The notes under the pieces: generated by a model | What the model saw: the letters and a program-made list of their open reading frames with translations, nothing else | What the model was told of the DNA's origin: nothing | Databases searched by the model: none | Part shown: positions 1 to 6,495 of the stretch, piece by piece | Numbering within the stretch: position 1 is the first letter of the stretch | Layout: each line of letters opens with the position of its first letter | Made by a program: the position numbers and the translations under genes | Source of the DNA: Pseudomonadota bacterium | GTDB taxonomy: Bacteria; Pseudomonadota; Gammaproteobacteria; Acidiferrobacterales; Acidiferrobacteraceae | Reading direction: 5' to 3' | DNA length: 13,573 bases | Assembly (NCBI GenBank): GCA_021795255.1 | Contig: JAJYPQ010000067.1 | Coordinates: 1 to 13,573 of the forward strand

Positions 1-37
1 AGACAGCGCACCCTTTCCTTCGAGTTTTTGCCCATAC

Positions 38-1042
38 CTAAAAAACGTCGAGGCAAAAGGAATCGATTTCGTCAGGCACTTGAGATAGGACACCGGCGTG
101 CAGCGGCGCCAGTAACAGGCGTAGCTTCCTTTGGGCTGCACGAAAGCCAAGGCGTCGAAAGGGCTGCAGATCGCAATAGCCGGTATCCGGCACCATGACC
201 GCCTCCACCCCCCTGCGCAGAATCCTCTGCATGACCGCCAGGACGAACCGCTCTCTCGTGGCAACCGGCAGACTTCCCAGGGCCATATTCTCAATATAGG
301 CATTGGTGCCCACATGCCCAGAGATCACTGGCAAGAACGCGACATTCAACAGAGCCAGAACCCGTCCGTCCTCCTCGTAGACATAGGTCACAATACGCGG
401 CCGCGTACGCAAAATGAAGTCAATGTCCTCGCGCTCAACGACTTTGGCGATGGTCGCCAAAGCGCCGGCCTCAGACAACAATTCGAAGGCCCGTGCCTCA
501 TCCCTCTTTTCGTAAGGGCGCACGGTAAGGCCCGCGTCACAGCCCACGCAACTCGACACGATAGCCGTAACACCCGCCAAATAACGAAAATTTCGCACGG
601 CTTTTACCGGCAGGCCACGCGCCGCAAACGCCCGCGAGACGGTTTGATTGGCCGGCGTCCCGGCCACGGTGACCGCCACATAAAGATCGTAGCCGCGAAC
701 CTGCGCCCGATCGATCATCAGAAGCTGCTGACGATCACTTAACCTATGCCGCCTAAAGTCGCCGGAGACGGTAAAGAAGCTCGCGAACACCGCCTTATAC
801 GTCGATCCGTAGAGTCGTAAACGAAGCGGGACGAAGGCCAAATAGGCGGCCAGCTTGCCGCTTTGACTCTGTAGTCCGACCGCCATCGTCGGGTCTGCGG
901 TCGGCCTGTGGAGATGCATAGCCAGAAGATCCGGCTCATACAACCAGCACGGTGGTTGCCAATTGGCGCGCATGAGCGCGCTCACGCTCTCCAAATCGGG
1001 GTTCACGATCTCGTTAAAAGGCTCAATGGGTTGAACGTTCAT
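38..1042 (-). CDS. Tandem GNAT-like acyl/aminoacyltransferase
   Basis: A 334-residue soluble protein with no signal peptide or membrane segment. It reads as two GNAT-like lobes in a row. Residues about 10-157 include a strand-rich GKLAAYLAFVPLRL stretch, then FTVSGDFRRHRLSDR where GNAT proteins carry the acyl-CoA pyrophosphate loop; the usual glycines of R/QxxGxG are missing. Residues about 171-312 start with LTVRPYEKRDE and end with YIENMAL, a helix, and FRRLGFRAAQRKLRL, typical of a GNAT C-terminal half. Tandem GNAT folds are known in FemABX-type aminoacyltransferases, and the gene upstream is an amino acid:carrier protein ligase, so I infer transfer of a carrier-bound amino acid to an unknown acceptor. 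The ATG at 1042 has no Shine-Dalgarno of its own; it overlaps the stop of a possible 10-codon leader ORF (1071-1039) that has a strong one. The TAG stop is at 40-38. The GNAT assignment is by pattern only and an ordinary N-acetyltransferase remains possible. Confidence 0.6.
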   Translation of the reverse strand: MNVQPIEPFNEIVNPDLESVSALMRANWQPPCWLYEPDLLAMHLHRPTADPTMAVGLQSQSGKLAAYLAFVPLRLRLYGSTYKAVFASFFTVSGDFRRHRLSDRQQLLMIDRAQVRGYDLYVAVTVAGTPANQTVSRAFAARGLPVKAVRNFRYLAGVTAIVSSCVGCDAGLTVRPYEKRDEARAFELLSEAGALATIAKVVEREDIDFILRTRPRIVTYVYEEDGRVLALLNVAFLPVISGHVGTNAYIENMALGSLPVATRERFVLAVMQRILRRGVEAVMVPDTGYCDLQPFRRLGFRAAQRKLRLLLAPLHAGVLSQVPDEIDSFCLDVF

Positions 1043-1071
1043 AATACCGGCGGGAAGGCCGTAGCCAACAC
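1039..1071 (-). CDS. Possible 10-codon leader peptide
   Basis: A GTG codon at 1071-1069 sits 6 nt after AGGAGG (within AGGAGGAGG, 1084-1075 region), one of the best ribosome binding sites in the window. The frame reads VLATAFPPVL (first residue Met when initiated at GTG) and ends in TGA at 1041-1039, which overlaps the ATG of the GNAT-like gene as ATGA. The GNAT-like gene lacks a ribosome binding site at usual spacing, and its own frame has no ATG, GTG or TTG between its ATG and an upstream TAG within the AGGAGG region. Translational coupling from this leader would explain the layout. The Pro-Pro pair near its end could slow ribosomes; that is inference. Alternatively the AGGAGG is a long-range site and the ORF is chance. 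Confidence 0.35.
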   Translation of the reverse strand: MLATAFPPVL

Positions 1072-1115
1072 TCGCCTCCTCCTATCGTGCAGTTTAGTGA
1101 CAAACCCAGATCGAC

Positions 1116-2297
1116 TCACATCTCCCATTGCCCGGCGACCATCTCCACAAGTTCGGCGGTCCGCTCTAGACCATGCTGGCAGCAGCAGGCATACAAAAGG
1201 CGCTCGAGGCCAAACGCCGCGCAGACCGTGTGGGCCGCCTCTCCGTGGGCGGTCTGAATGCCGAAGCGAGTACCAAAGAACCGCTCGTGGTAATTAAATG
1301 ACCCACAGGCTATGGAGAGATCAGGTCCTATATCTACCTTGAGCTCGTATTTCAAATCATTTGCGAGCTGGAAGAACCGAAGAGACGGAAAATCGCTCGC
1401 GAAGAACGGATCGCACGCGGTCTCGAGCCGCGCGGACAGATCGAGCGCTTCGATCAGCCGCCAAGCGATATCGATGGCCGCTTCTCGCGCCGCCAATACC
1501 GGGCCTCGTTCGCCTAGCCAGACGATCTCGCGCATCGAGAACTCCCACAAACGGTCCAGACCCGTAAGATTCTTAGACTCGTATCGAAAACAACGGCCGC
1601 CACCTGTGAATACCGAGAGGCTTCCCGGAAGCGTCTTACCCATAAGCGCGCCGTAGGTGTGATAGCACACGGCCGGGGAGAGGCAATGCTCCGGAGCGCC
1701 GATCTCGCCTACGTCTTGGAAGGTCGGGTTTTCCCCATTGCGGTGCCGGGCCGAGAACCTTTCGATGACGTCATAATCCTCATTAAGATGCACGGCAAAC
1801 GTCACCGAGTGTGAAAACGAACCGAAATACCCAGCGCGCTTGAGCCAGTCGCTGGGAAGAAGGGCGTTATAGGCGTGCTTCTTCGCCTTAAAACTCCCGA
1901 CCGCGACCCGTTCGAGCGTCTGATCAAGCCGCCCGATCAAGTCCATAAACGCACCGCCGCGACCGATTGCCCCTTGGCCCGACTCCCAGATGTCTCCGCG
2001 GGCCGCCAACTGTTCGTAGGCATCGGATACGAAGCAACCCCCTTCCCTGATCCGTTCTCGAAGGACTTTGGGGATCACGGATAGACGCTCGCCTTGCATC
2101 TTGTCGATCAAAAGCCCCACTTTCGTCGCGATGTCGCTGGTCTCACTCGTTCCTTTGAGGTCGATCTCAAGGCAATTCGAGTCGGCCCGGTATCGGGACT
2201 TCAGAATCGAAGTGTCGCAATAACAAGCGCGCTTTGTGATTTCAGTGCAGATATCCGACGGAAGATTGGCCGGCAGCGGAATCGCGAGGGTTTCCAT
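1116..2297 (-). CDS. Amino acid:[carrier protein] ligase, class II aaRS-like
   Basis: A 393-residue cytoplasmic protein resembling the catalytic core of atypical, archaeal-type seryl-tRNA synthetases. It matches the family of amino acid--[acyl-carrier-protein] ligases first described in Bradyrhizobium, which adenylate glycine, alanine or similar amino acids and load them on the phosphopantetheine of a small carrier protein instead of tRNA. Class II landmarks are visible: a motif 2 region GRCFRYES (234-241) leading to FSMREIVWLG (253-262), and motif 3 AFGLERLLYA (361-370) with its conserved arginine. Cys211 (AVCYH), Glu257 (REI) and Cys331 (ACGSF) fit the Cys-Glu-Cys zinc site of this family. 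No N-terminal tRNA-binding coiled coil is evident, again as in the carrier-protein ligases. Start at ATG 2297; the nearest Shine-Dalgarno is AAGGA (2313-2309), 11 nt upstream. It heads a probable two-gene unit with the GNAT-like gene. The amino acid specificity cannot be read from the sequence. Confidence 0.85.
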   Translation of the reverse strand: METLAIPLPANLPSDICTEITKRACYCDTSILKSRYRADSNCLEIDLKGTSETSDIATKVGLLIDKMQGERLSVIPKVLRERIREGGCFVSDAYEQLAARGDIWESGQGAIGRGGAFMDLIGRLDQTLERVAVGSFKAKKHAYNALLPSDWLKRAGYFGSFSHSVTFAVHLNEDYDVIERFSARHRNGENPTFQDVGEIGAPEHCLSPAVCYHTYGALMGKTLPGSLSVFTGGGRCFRYESKNLTGLDRLWEFSMREIVWLGERGPVLAAREAAIDIAWRLIEALDLSARLETACDPFFASDFPSLRFFQLANDLKYELKVDIGPDLSIACGSFNYHERFFGTRFGIQTAHGEAAHTVCAAFGLERLLYACCCQHGLERTAELVEMVAGQWEM

Positions 2298-2347
2298 ACC
2301 TTAATTCATCCTTGATAAAAGAGGTCTTGCCGTCCAAACTTCCCTGT

Positions 2348-2402
2348 TCGGGCGCGACTAGACACCACGCTAGCGCAGCGCCCGACCAGCGTCAATCGGG
2401 CG
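2348..2402 (-). repeat. Three-part repeat able to form alternative hairpins
   Basis: TCGGGCG occurs at 2348-2354 and 2396-2402, and its exact reverse complement CGCCCGA at 2379-2385. The middle copy can pair with either outer copy (loops of 24 or 10 nt), so the two hairpins are mutually exclusive in RNA. The element lies in the 113-nt gap between the lipoprotein stop and the ligase start. Neither hairpin is followed by a run of T on the minus strand, so this is not a standard intrinsic terminator. Seven-base GC-rich repeats can arise by chance here. Confidence 0.35.
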
Positions 2403-2410
2403 GTCCCATG

Positions 2411-3832
2411 CTAGGGGCAGGGGGCCGGGTTCGACAGGGGACTGACCGCCCACGAGAAGGTATTGACGTTTCCGGCCGCGTCCGTCAAGGTCAAGACGAG
2501 CGGGCCCGCGGTGAGTGGTCCCGTACCGTACCATATGTCAGTGCCGGAAAGCTGAGCCGGAAGGCCATTGATACTCGCCGCCACGACTCCTGAGATATCT
2601 TGCCACTGCCCGGAGGCGATAAAGGTCGGCACCAGCGGTTCATAGACCAATAGGCAGGCGCGTGGCAGACTGTTGTCTACCCCTAAGGTTCGACTTACGG
2701 AGGCTGTGAGCCCGGCCGCATCGTGGGCTGTGATAACGACGCTATGTTGGCCGTCGCTCAGTGCCATGGTGTTGACGGCAAAGGCAAACGTGGGAGCCGC
2801 CTGCAGCAAACTTAAGGCTTGCCCGTCGATCGCAATCGTCACCGTCGCAGCCAAGGTAAACGGGTCCGTGACAAAACCTGTGACGAGGAAGCTCCCATGG
2901 GTCCAGGCGGGCCATGCCGGCACATTCAGCGCCAAGGGGTTGGCGGCAAAGGGCGGCGGCACCTCGTTCCCAAACAAGGCGACGGGGCCTTGCGCTAGGT
3001 TGCGGGCGTACGCGATGACGGCCGTGGCATCCGGACCCGAGAGCGATGCCGGCGTTCCGGCGGGGTTGGACGCGGCGACCTGGACCAAGGCGTTTGCGAT
3101 ACCGTCGCGGTAAGCCGCGGGACTCAATGGCTCCGATCCCAAAAACAAAGCGCCCTGGGCCCCCCGCCCGTTCAAAACACCGTCATTTGCCAGGTCCGCG
3201 ACCATAGTCGCCGTGATAGTCGCGACAGTCTGCAGACTCTGGGACTGAGCCCATTGCGACAGCGCCGCTATGACGAGACCGTAACGCACGCCGGCATCAA
3301 ACGGCTGCGCGGTCGTGAGTTGCGATGCCAAAACCGGGATAGTGCTGACCTCATCAAACCCAAGCCAACTCGCAAACTCGCTATCTGCCTTCGCCGCCGC
3401 GGCCCCTAAGCTTAGGCCTTGGACGACAAAGAATCTTGTAAGGGATGCGGCCGCGGTCGTAAACGGCGTCACAGCGATATCCATGGCGTGGCCTTCCTGA
3501 TAGGAAAAGAACCCCTCCATGGGACCGGGCGCGGCGCTAGTCCCGGCCGCTGTGCCCGAAGAGGAGCCTCCCGTAATCGAGACGCTAAGTGTCCCGCTCA
3601 AGGCTCGAAGAGAAACCGCGAAGTGCCCGCCATCGTCGGTCCTGGTGCTGGCTAGCACACCATCTGGCCCATACACCGTCACCGTGGCCCCGGCCACAGG
3701 GCCGCTACCTACCACAAATCCGGCGACCGAACCCGTGGGCAAGGCGGTGGGTGTGGCGGGATTCCCAAGCTGGCATCCATACAACATAAGACTATAAATC
3801 GCGAAAACCAGCGATCGGATTGACGTTTTCAC
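2411..3832 (-). CDS. Large Ig-like outer-membrane lipoprotein
   Basis: A 473-residue lipoprotein. I start it at GTG 3832, not at in-frame codons further upstream, because that GTG overlaps the preceding stop as GTGA, has GGAGG 5 nt before it, and places a lipoprotein signal peptide at the N-terminus: a basic start (MKTSIR), a hydrophobic stretch, and LMLYG before Cys20. Gln at the residue after Cys20 favours the outer membrane. Residues 34-88 form a carboxypeptidase-regulatory-like / Cna-B-type beta sandwich (SVAGFVVGSGPVAGATVTVYG, then TDDGGHFAVSL). The middle (about 120-290) is Ala/Thr/Ser-rich and likely helical. Residues about 311-386 and 405-466 each look like bacterial Ig-like domains (DGQHSVVITAHDAAG; PLVLTLTDAAGNV). 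Two further cysteines (393 and 472) could bridge the last domain. It is the last gene of the overlapping secretion series, suggesting a surface role such as adhesion, exclusion or a secretion-channel accessory; the exact role is unknown. Confidence 0.7.
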   Translation of the reverse strand: MKTSIRSLVFAIYSLMLYGCQLGNPATPTALPTGSVAGFVVGSGPVAGATVTVYGPDGVLASTRTDDGGHFAVSLRALSGTLSVSITGGSSSGTAAGTSAAPGPMEGFFSYQEGHAMDIAVTPFTTAAASLTRFFVVQGLSLGAAAAKADSEFASWLGFDEVSTIPVLASQLTTAQPFDAGVRYGLVIAALSQWAQSQSLQTVATITATMVADLANDGVLNGRGAQGALFLGSEPLSPAAYRDGIANALVQVAASNPAGTPASLSGPDATAVIAYARNLAQGPVALFGNEVPPPFAANPLALNVPAWPAWTHGSFLVTGFVTDPFTLAATVTIAIDGQALSLLQAAPTFAFAVNTMALSDGQHSVVITAHDAAGLTASVSRTLGVDNSLPRACLLVYEPLVPTFIASGQWQDISGVVAASINGLPAQLSGTDIWYGTGPLTAGPLVLTLTDAAGNVNTFSWAVSPLSNPAPCP

Positions 3833-4374
3833 AATAGCCTCCAGATCAATGTCATAGTTATTGTCGAAAGATGGCCAGGAAAATCCGTTGATCCGACCAA
3901 GGCCGCTGACCATGAAAAACCTATGGGGAGTACGATAGCCGCCTGAAGACAGGCTGAGGTCTCGTGGGTCGCTGGATATGTCTGTACGGCATATCCTCGG
4001 GAATCGAGCTGCAGACGATCATCATAACGGACATGGTCAAGACCAGCGCCCAGCCCAAACCACGGCCTAAAATCGTAGCGCAGCGGCACGCGCCGTTCCC
4101 ACAAAATGGCAACGCTTGCGATCCGCCCGCGCTCAAGGAAACCGCCATGGATGCCATCGCTACCGAATTGACCGGCATCTATGTCGACGGCCCAACGCCG
4201 TCCGACGAATGGCTGGCGAGTCCATTGCCCAAACACGTCCCAGCCTGTGACCGTTCCGGCGGGGACCGCGCCACGAATGAGGCCAGTGGTCACGCCGCCG
4301 CCTACAGCCAACTGCCATCCGACGGCATCGATAGGGATAAGAAACAGGCAGACCGCGATCAGGACGCGCATCAC
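3829..4374 (-). CDS. Outer-membrane beta-barrel-like protein
   Basis: About 181 residues. Residues 1-19 (MMRVLIAVCLFLIPIDAVG) look like a signal peptide. The rest has the alternating polar/hydrophobic strands with Gly and aromatic residues of small outer-membrane barrels: LAVGGGVTTGLIRG, WAVDIDAGQFGSDG, IASVAILWERRVPLRY, FRPWFGLGAGLDHV, and a final strand TITMTLIWRLL. It ends in Leu, not the common terminal Phe. I do not recognise a specific family; a PagL-like lipid A deacylase was considered but its catalytic pattern is not evident. Two adjacent starts exist, GTG 4374 and ATG 4371. GTG gives a GTGA overlap with the VirB10-like stop, ATG a TGATG overlap; both imply coupling. Its position between the VirB10-like gene and the lipoprotein suggests an envelope accessory of the same apparatus. 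Confidence 0.6.
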   Translation of the reverse strand: MMRVLIAVCLFLIPIDAVGWQLAVGGGVTTGLIRGAVPAGTVTGWDVFGQWTRQPFVGRRWAVDIDAGQFGSDGIHGGFLERGRIASVAILWERRVPLRYDFRPWFGLGAGLDHVRYDDRLQLDSRGYAVQTYPATHETSACLQAAIVLPIGFSWSAALVGSTDFPGHLSTITMTLIWRLL

Positions 4375-5108
4375 GATCCACTCTGGGTCTGAACGTAGGC
4401 ATTCTGGGCCGGCGCATACAGGACGTGCCGTGTGAGGCGCCAGTGCATCGTGGCCCCAAGGGTGCTTTGACCGGCGCGTCCCAGGGCTGCTGATGCCAAC
4501 GATCCCTGGGTACTCATGATGCCGAGAGCGGCGTCGGCACTTGCGAGAAATGATCGGCCAAACGCTACCAAAACCGCCGCCCGGCGGCCGCCAACCACGA
4601 AGGCCGGCAAGCCAAAATGAAAGCGTCCGTCGAACACCTGCGCTTTTATGGGAATGAGCCTGTTGTCGGGCGTTACCGCCTGGGATACCGATAAACCGAG
4701 CCTCTGCCCGGAGGCCGACTCGACCCGTGCCAGTAAGCGTGTTCCGGACGGCAGGGACCCGGTCTGTCCTTGAATCCGCTGTATCACATGCAAGACTACG
4801 AGGGCTGGGTCGCTATCGGTAATACCGTGGCGCAAACGGACGGATATCCACGTTCCGGCACGCAGCCCGATGCCTACGGCCGCAGGGGGATAGACGTGCG
4901 GTGCAGCACGGCGGGCATAGATCGTGAACGCAACCGGTGTCACGTGCACCCCAGGGTGCGTGCGCCGCAACACCGCCGACCCCGGGGCTGATCGTGGCAT
5001 AGGCCTTGGTACCCACCGCAGCAGACGGCCCAAGACCGAGGGTACGCTGAGCCTACGGTGAGCCAGTCTTTCTACCACCGTTGTGGTATGACTCGGCGCC
5101 AGTGTCAC
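4371..5108 (-). CDS. virB10: VirB10/TrbI-like T4SS core protein, short
   Basis: VirB10-family proteins span the periplasm and form the outer-membrane pore of type IV secretion systems. This 245-residue product carries the hallmark C-terminal beta-barrel pattern: GLRAGTWISVRLRHGITDSD (about 81-100), QGQTGSLPSGTRLLARVESA (about 113-132), then RLGLSVSQAVTPDNRLIPIKA, as in the family's G-T-x-I-x-V-x-L, P-x-G-[ST]-x-L-x-G and P-D-x-x-x-I-x-L segments. AAVLVAFGRSFLASADAALG may be the antenna helix region. Most family members are 350-450 residues with a cytoplasmic tail, one membrane helix and a proline-rich stretch; no clear N-terminal membrane helix is visible here. I prefer GTG 5108, which makes a GTGA overlap with the preceding stop and has GAGG 8 nt upstream. 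GTG 5111 is equally possible, and GTG 5156 would give a 52-nt overlap. Confidence 0.7.
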   Translation of the reverse strand: MTLAPSHTTTVVERLAHRRLSVPSVLGRLLRWVPRPMPRSAPGSAVLRRTHPGVHVTPVAFTIYARRAAPHVYPPAAVGIGLRAGTWISVRLRHGITDSDPALVVLHVIQRIQGQTGSLPSGTRLLARVESASGQRLGLSVSQAVTPDNRLIPIKAQVFDGRFHFGLPAFVVGGRRAAVLVAFGRSFLASADAALGIMSTQGSLASAALGRAGQSTLGATMHWRLTRHVLYAPAQNAYVQTQSGS

Positions 5109-5872
5109 CACGATAGCCTCATGGCGCCGGAACCGAGCATAAGGACGAGATGCCACCGGGACACGGCCGACCGCGGTCTTACTATGACCAAAGCGCAGCG
5201 CACTTCGTGACGACGCCCCACCGCTGAACAGACGACCGTGCCCGGGACCCTACGCCAGGTCTTCTGACCCCGATATAAAACCGCATCGCTCACCGGTATT
5301 CGACCTTCTTTCGGCGCCGTAACGGCGAATCCGAGGACGGCATGGTGGCGCGTGAACAGAAAGCGGCTCACAAACACGGTGTGGGTGATTCCGGCACGCG
5401 AGAGAACTTGCCGCTTTTTGATGTCCTCATGATGGTTGTGCCCGAAAGCCACATACGCCAATATTCTTCTCCAGACCGGAGGGCGCGGGGCCTGCGGACT
5501 CGAAGGCTTGGTTAAGGACTTAGGGCGTGGGCGAACGAAGATGATGTCGCTCACGTAGCCCTGGGCCTGATCTGATGTACATACAAGCACGGACGCGGAT
5601 AAGCGGCCCGCACCAATAAAGACGTCCCCGCAGTAGCGATGGGAGAGCCCGTGGGCCACGGTCAAAAGGAGGGACGTCGGGCCAAGCCGCGTGGCCTTGA
5701 AAATCGGATTCGTCACCGCAAACGTGAGGAGCGAGGCATAAGATTGGGGGAAGATCAGCCGCAGCCCGAGATTGGGGACCACCAAGGCCCCGATGGACGT
5801 GTACGGACGCAAAACGACGTACTGTGCGCGCGGCACAAGGGGGGTGATGTTCGCCGGTAGCGCCACCATCAC
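5105..5872 (-). CDS. T4SS protein in the VirB9/TraK position
   Basis: A 255-residue, beta-rich protein lying between the VirB8-like and VirB10-like genes, where VirB9 (TraK in F-type systems) normally lies. It divides into an N-terminal beta domain (about 15-115, including VVPNLGLRLIFPQSY), a proline-rich linker (RPRPKSLTKPSSPQAPRPP, 114-132) and a C-terminal beta domain (135-255). VirB9 has the same two-domain layout and its C-terminal part contacts VirB7 and VirB10 at the outer membrane. No clear VirB9 signature is readable, and the start (GTGATGGTG, residues MMVALPAN) shows no signal peptide, which is unusual for a periplasmic or outer-membrane component. Cysteines at 81 and 98, and at 215 and 226, could form one disulfide per domain, which favours an exported protein. 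GTG 5872 gives a GTGA overlap with the VirB8-like stop; ATG 5869 is the alternative. Confidence 0.45.
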   Translation of the reverse strand: MMVALPANITPLVPRAQYVVLRPYTSIGALVVPNLGLRLIFPQSYASLLTFAVTNPIFKATRLGPTSLLLTVAHGLSHRYCGDVFIGAGRLSASVLVCTSDQAQGYVSDIIFVRPRPKSLTKPSSPQAPRPPVWRRILAYVAFGHNHHEDIKKRQVLSRAGITHTVFVSRFLFTRHHAVLGFAVTAPKEGRIPVSDAVLYRGQKTWRRVPGTVVCSAVGRRHEVRCALVIVRPRSAVSRWHLVLMLGSGAMRLSW

Positions 5873-6495
5873 AAGCCCCGGACGTCACGAATGACAAGCC
5901 CCGCGGTATCGTATGTTCGGCGCGGTGCGGCGATTACCGTCAAGACCACTGTAAAACCCTGACGCCGGCTCGGGCCCGCAGGGAAAACCAGATGGATGAC
6001 ACCAGATAGGCGCACGCGCGAGACACCACCGGACACGCTCACCACGCGCGGCCTTTTACTGCCCTTATCGAAACTTACCCAGGAACGAATATGCGCATTG
6101 CGGACGCGGGCTATATAGGCACTCTTTTGCAAGGCCTTTACCGTCGCCCGTCTCAGCCTAGGCGCCATCATGTCCAAGGCCTGCACATAATCCGGAACGA
6201 CGGTATCGCCGTTTACGCTCAGATAATCCCGGACAAAACGCATCGAGGCTGCAACGATCTCGGCTCGCGAGCGATACGCGTGTCCTAGCCACTGTATACG
6301 CCCGAGTAAGGCCCCGTCGCGATTCACGACAATGATGGGCGGTGTGCGCCAAGCCGCAAGGGCGGCCAGAACGGCAAAAGCGATAGCGGTACAGACAAAA
6401 AGCGTCCACCCCAAAACCGAGTAACGCGCCAGGCGCTGCATAAGCATTCCTTGCGGTCCATGGCGTAGCCAAACATTGGTTTCAAGGACCGTCAT
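5869..6495 (-). CDS. virB8: VirB8/TraE-like inner-membrane T4SS protein
   Basis: VirB8-family proteins are bitopic inner-membrane assembly factors with a periplasmic NTF2-like domain. This 208-residue product has a short cytoplasmic N-terminus, one membrane helix at about 26-49 (SVLGWTLFVCTAIAFAVLAAL) and a periplasmic domain. The latter includes VVPDYVQALDMMAPRLR (99-115) and a VVSVSGGVSRVRLSGVIHLV strand pair (151-170), the latter reminiscent of TraE of F-type systems. Start ATG 6495 is chosen over longer in-frame options because GGGAGGAT lies 3-9 nt upstream and the longer form would run over 200 nt into the VirB6-like gene; this leaves a 14-nt overlap. The assignment to TraE rather than VirB8 proper is tentative. 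Confidence 0.65.
   Translation of the reverse strand: MTVLETNVWLRHGPQGMLMQRLARYSVLGWTLFVCTAIAFAVLAALAAWRTPPIIVVNRDGALLGRIQWLGHAYRSRAEIVAASMRFVRDYLSVNGDTVVPDYVQALDMMAPRLRRATVKALQKSAYIARVRNAHIRSWVSFDKGSKRPRVVSVSGGVSRVRLSGVIHLVFPAGPSRRQGFTVVLTVIAAPRRTYDTAGLVIRDVRGL

Noticed and set aside
26..58. TTTTGCC/GGCAAAA inverted repeat around the GNAT-like stop as a terminator
   Set aside because: Loop of 19 nt, AT-rich stem and no T run after it on the minus strand; not a convincing intrinsic terminator.
131..742. 203-codon plus-strand open frame
   Set aside because: It lies antisense to the GNAT-like gene, has a low-complexity His/Arg/Gln-rich translation without any domain pattern, and is a by-product of GC-rich codon use.
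2301..2309. Minimal ATG-AAT-TAA frame just before the ligase start
   Set aside because: Two codons can occur by chance and no separate ribosome site supports it; the AAGGA there is more likely the ligase's own site.
3833..3913. Longer N-terminus for the lipoprotein starting at 3913
   Set aside because: The extension would bury the lipoprotein signal peptide and overlap the barrel gene by 85 nt; GTG 3832 has a good ribosome site and a GTGA overlap.
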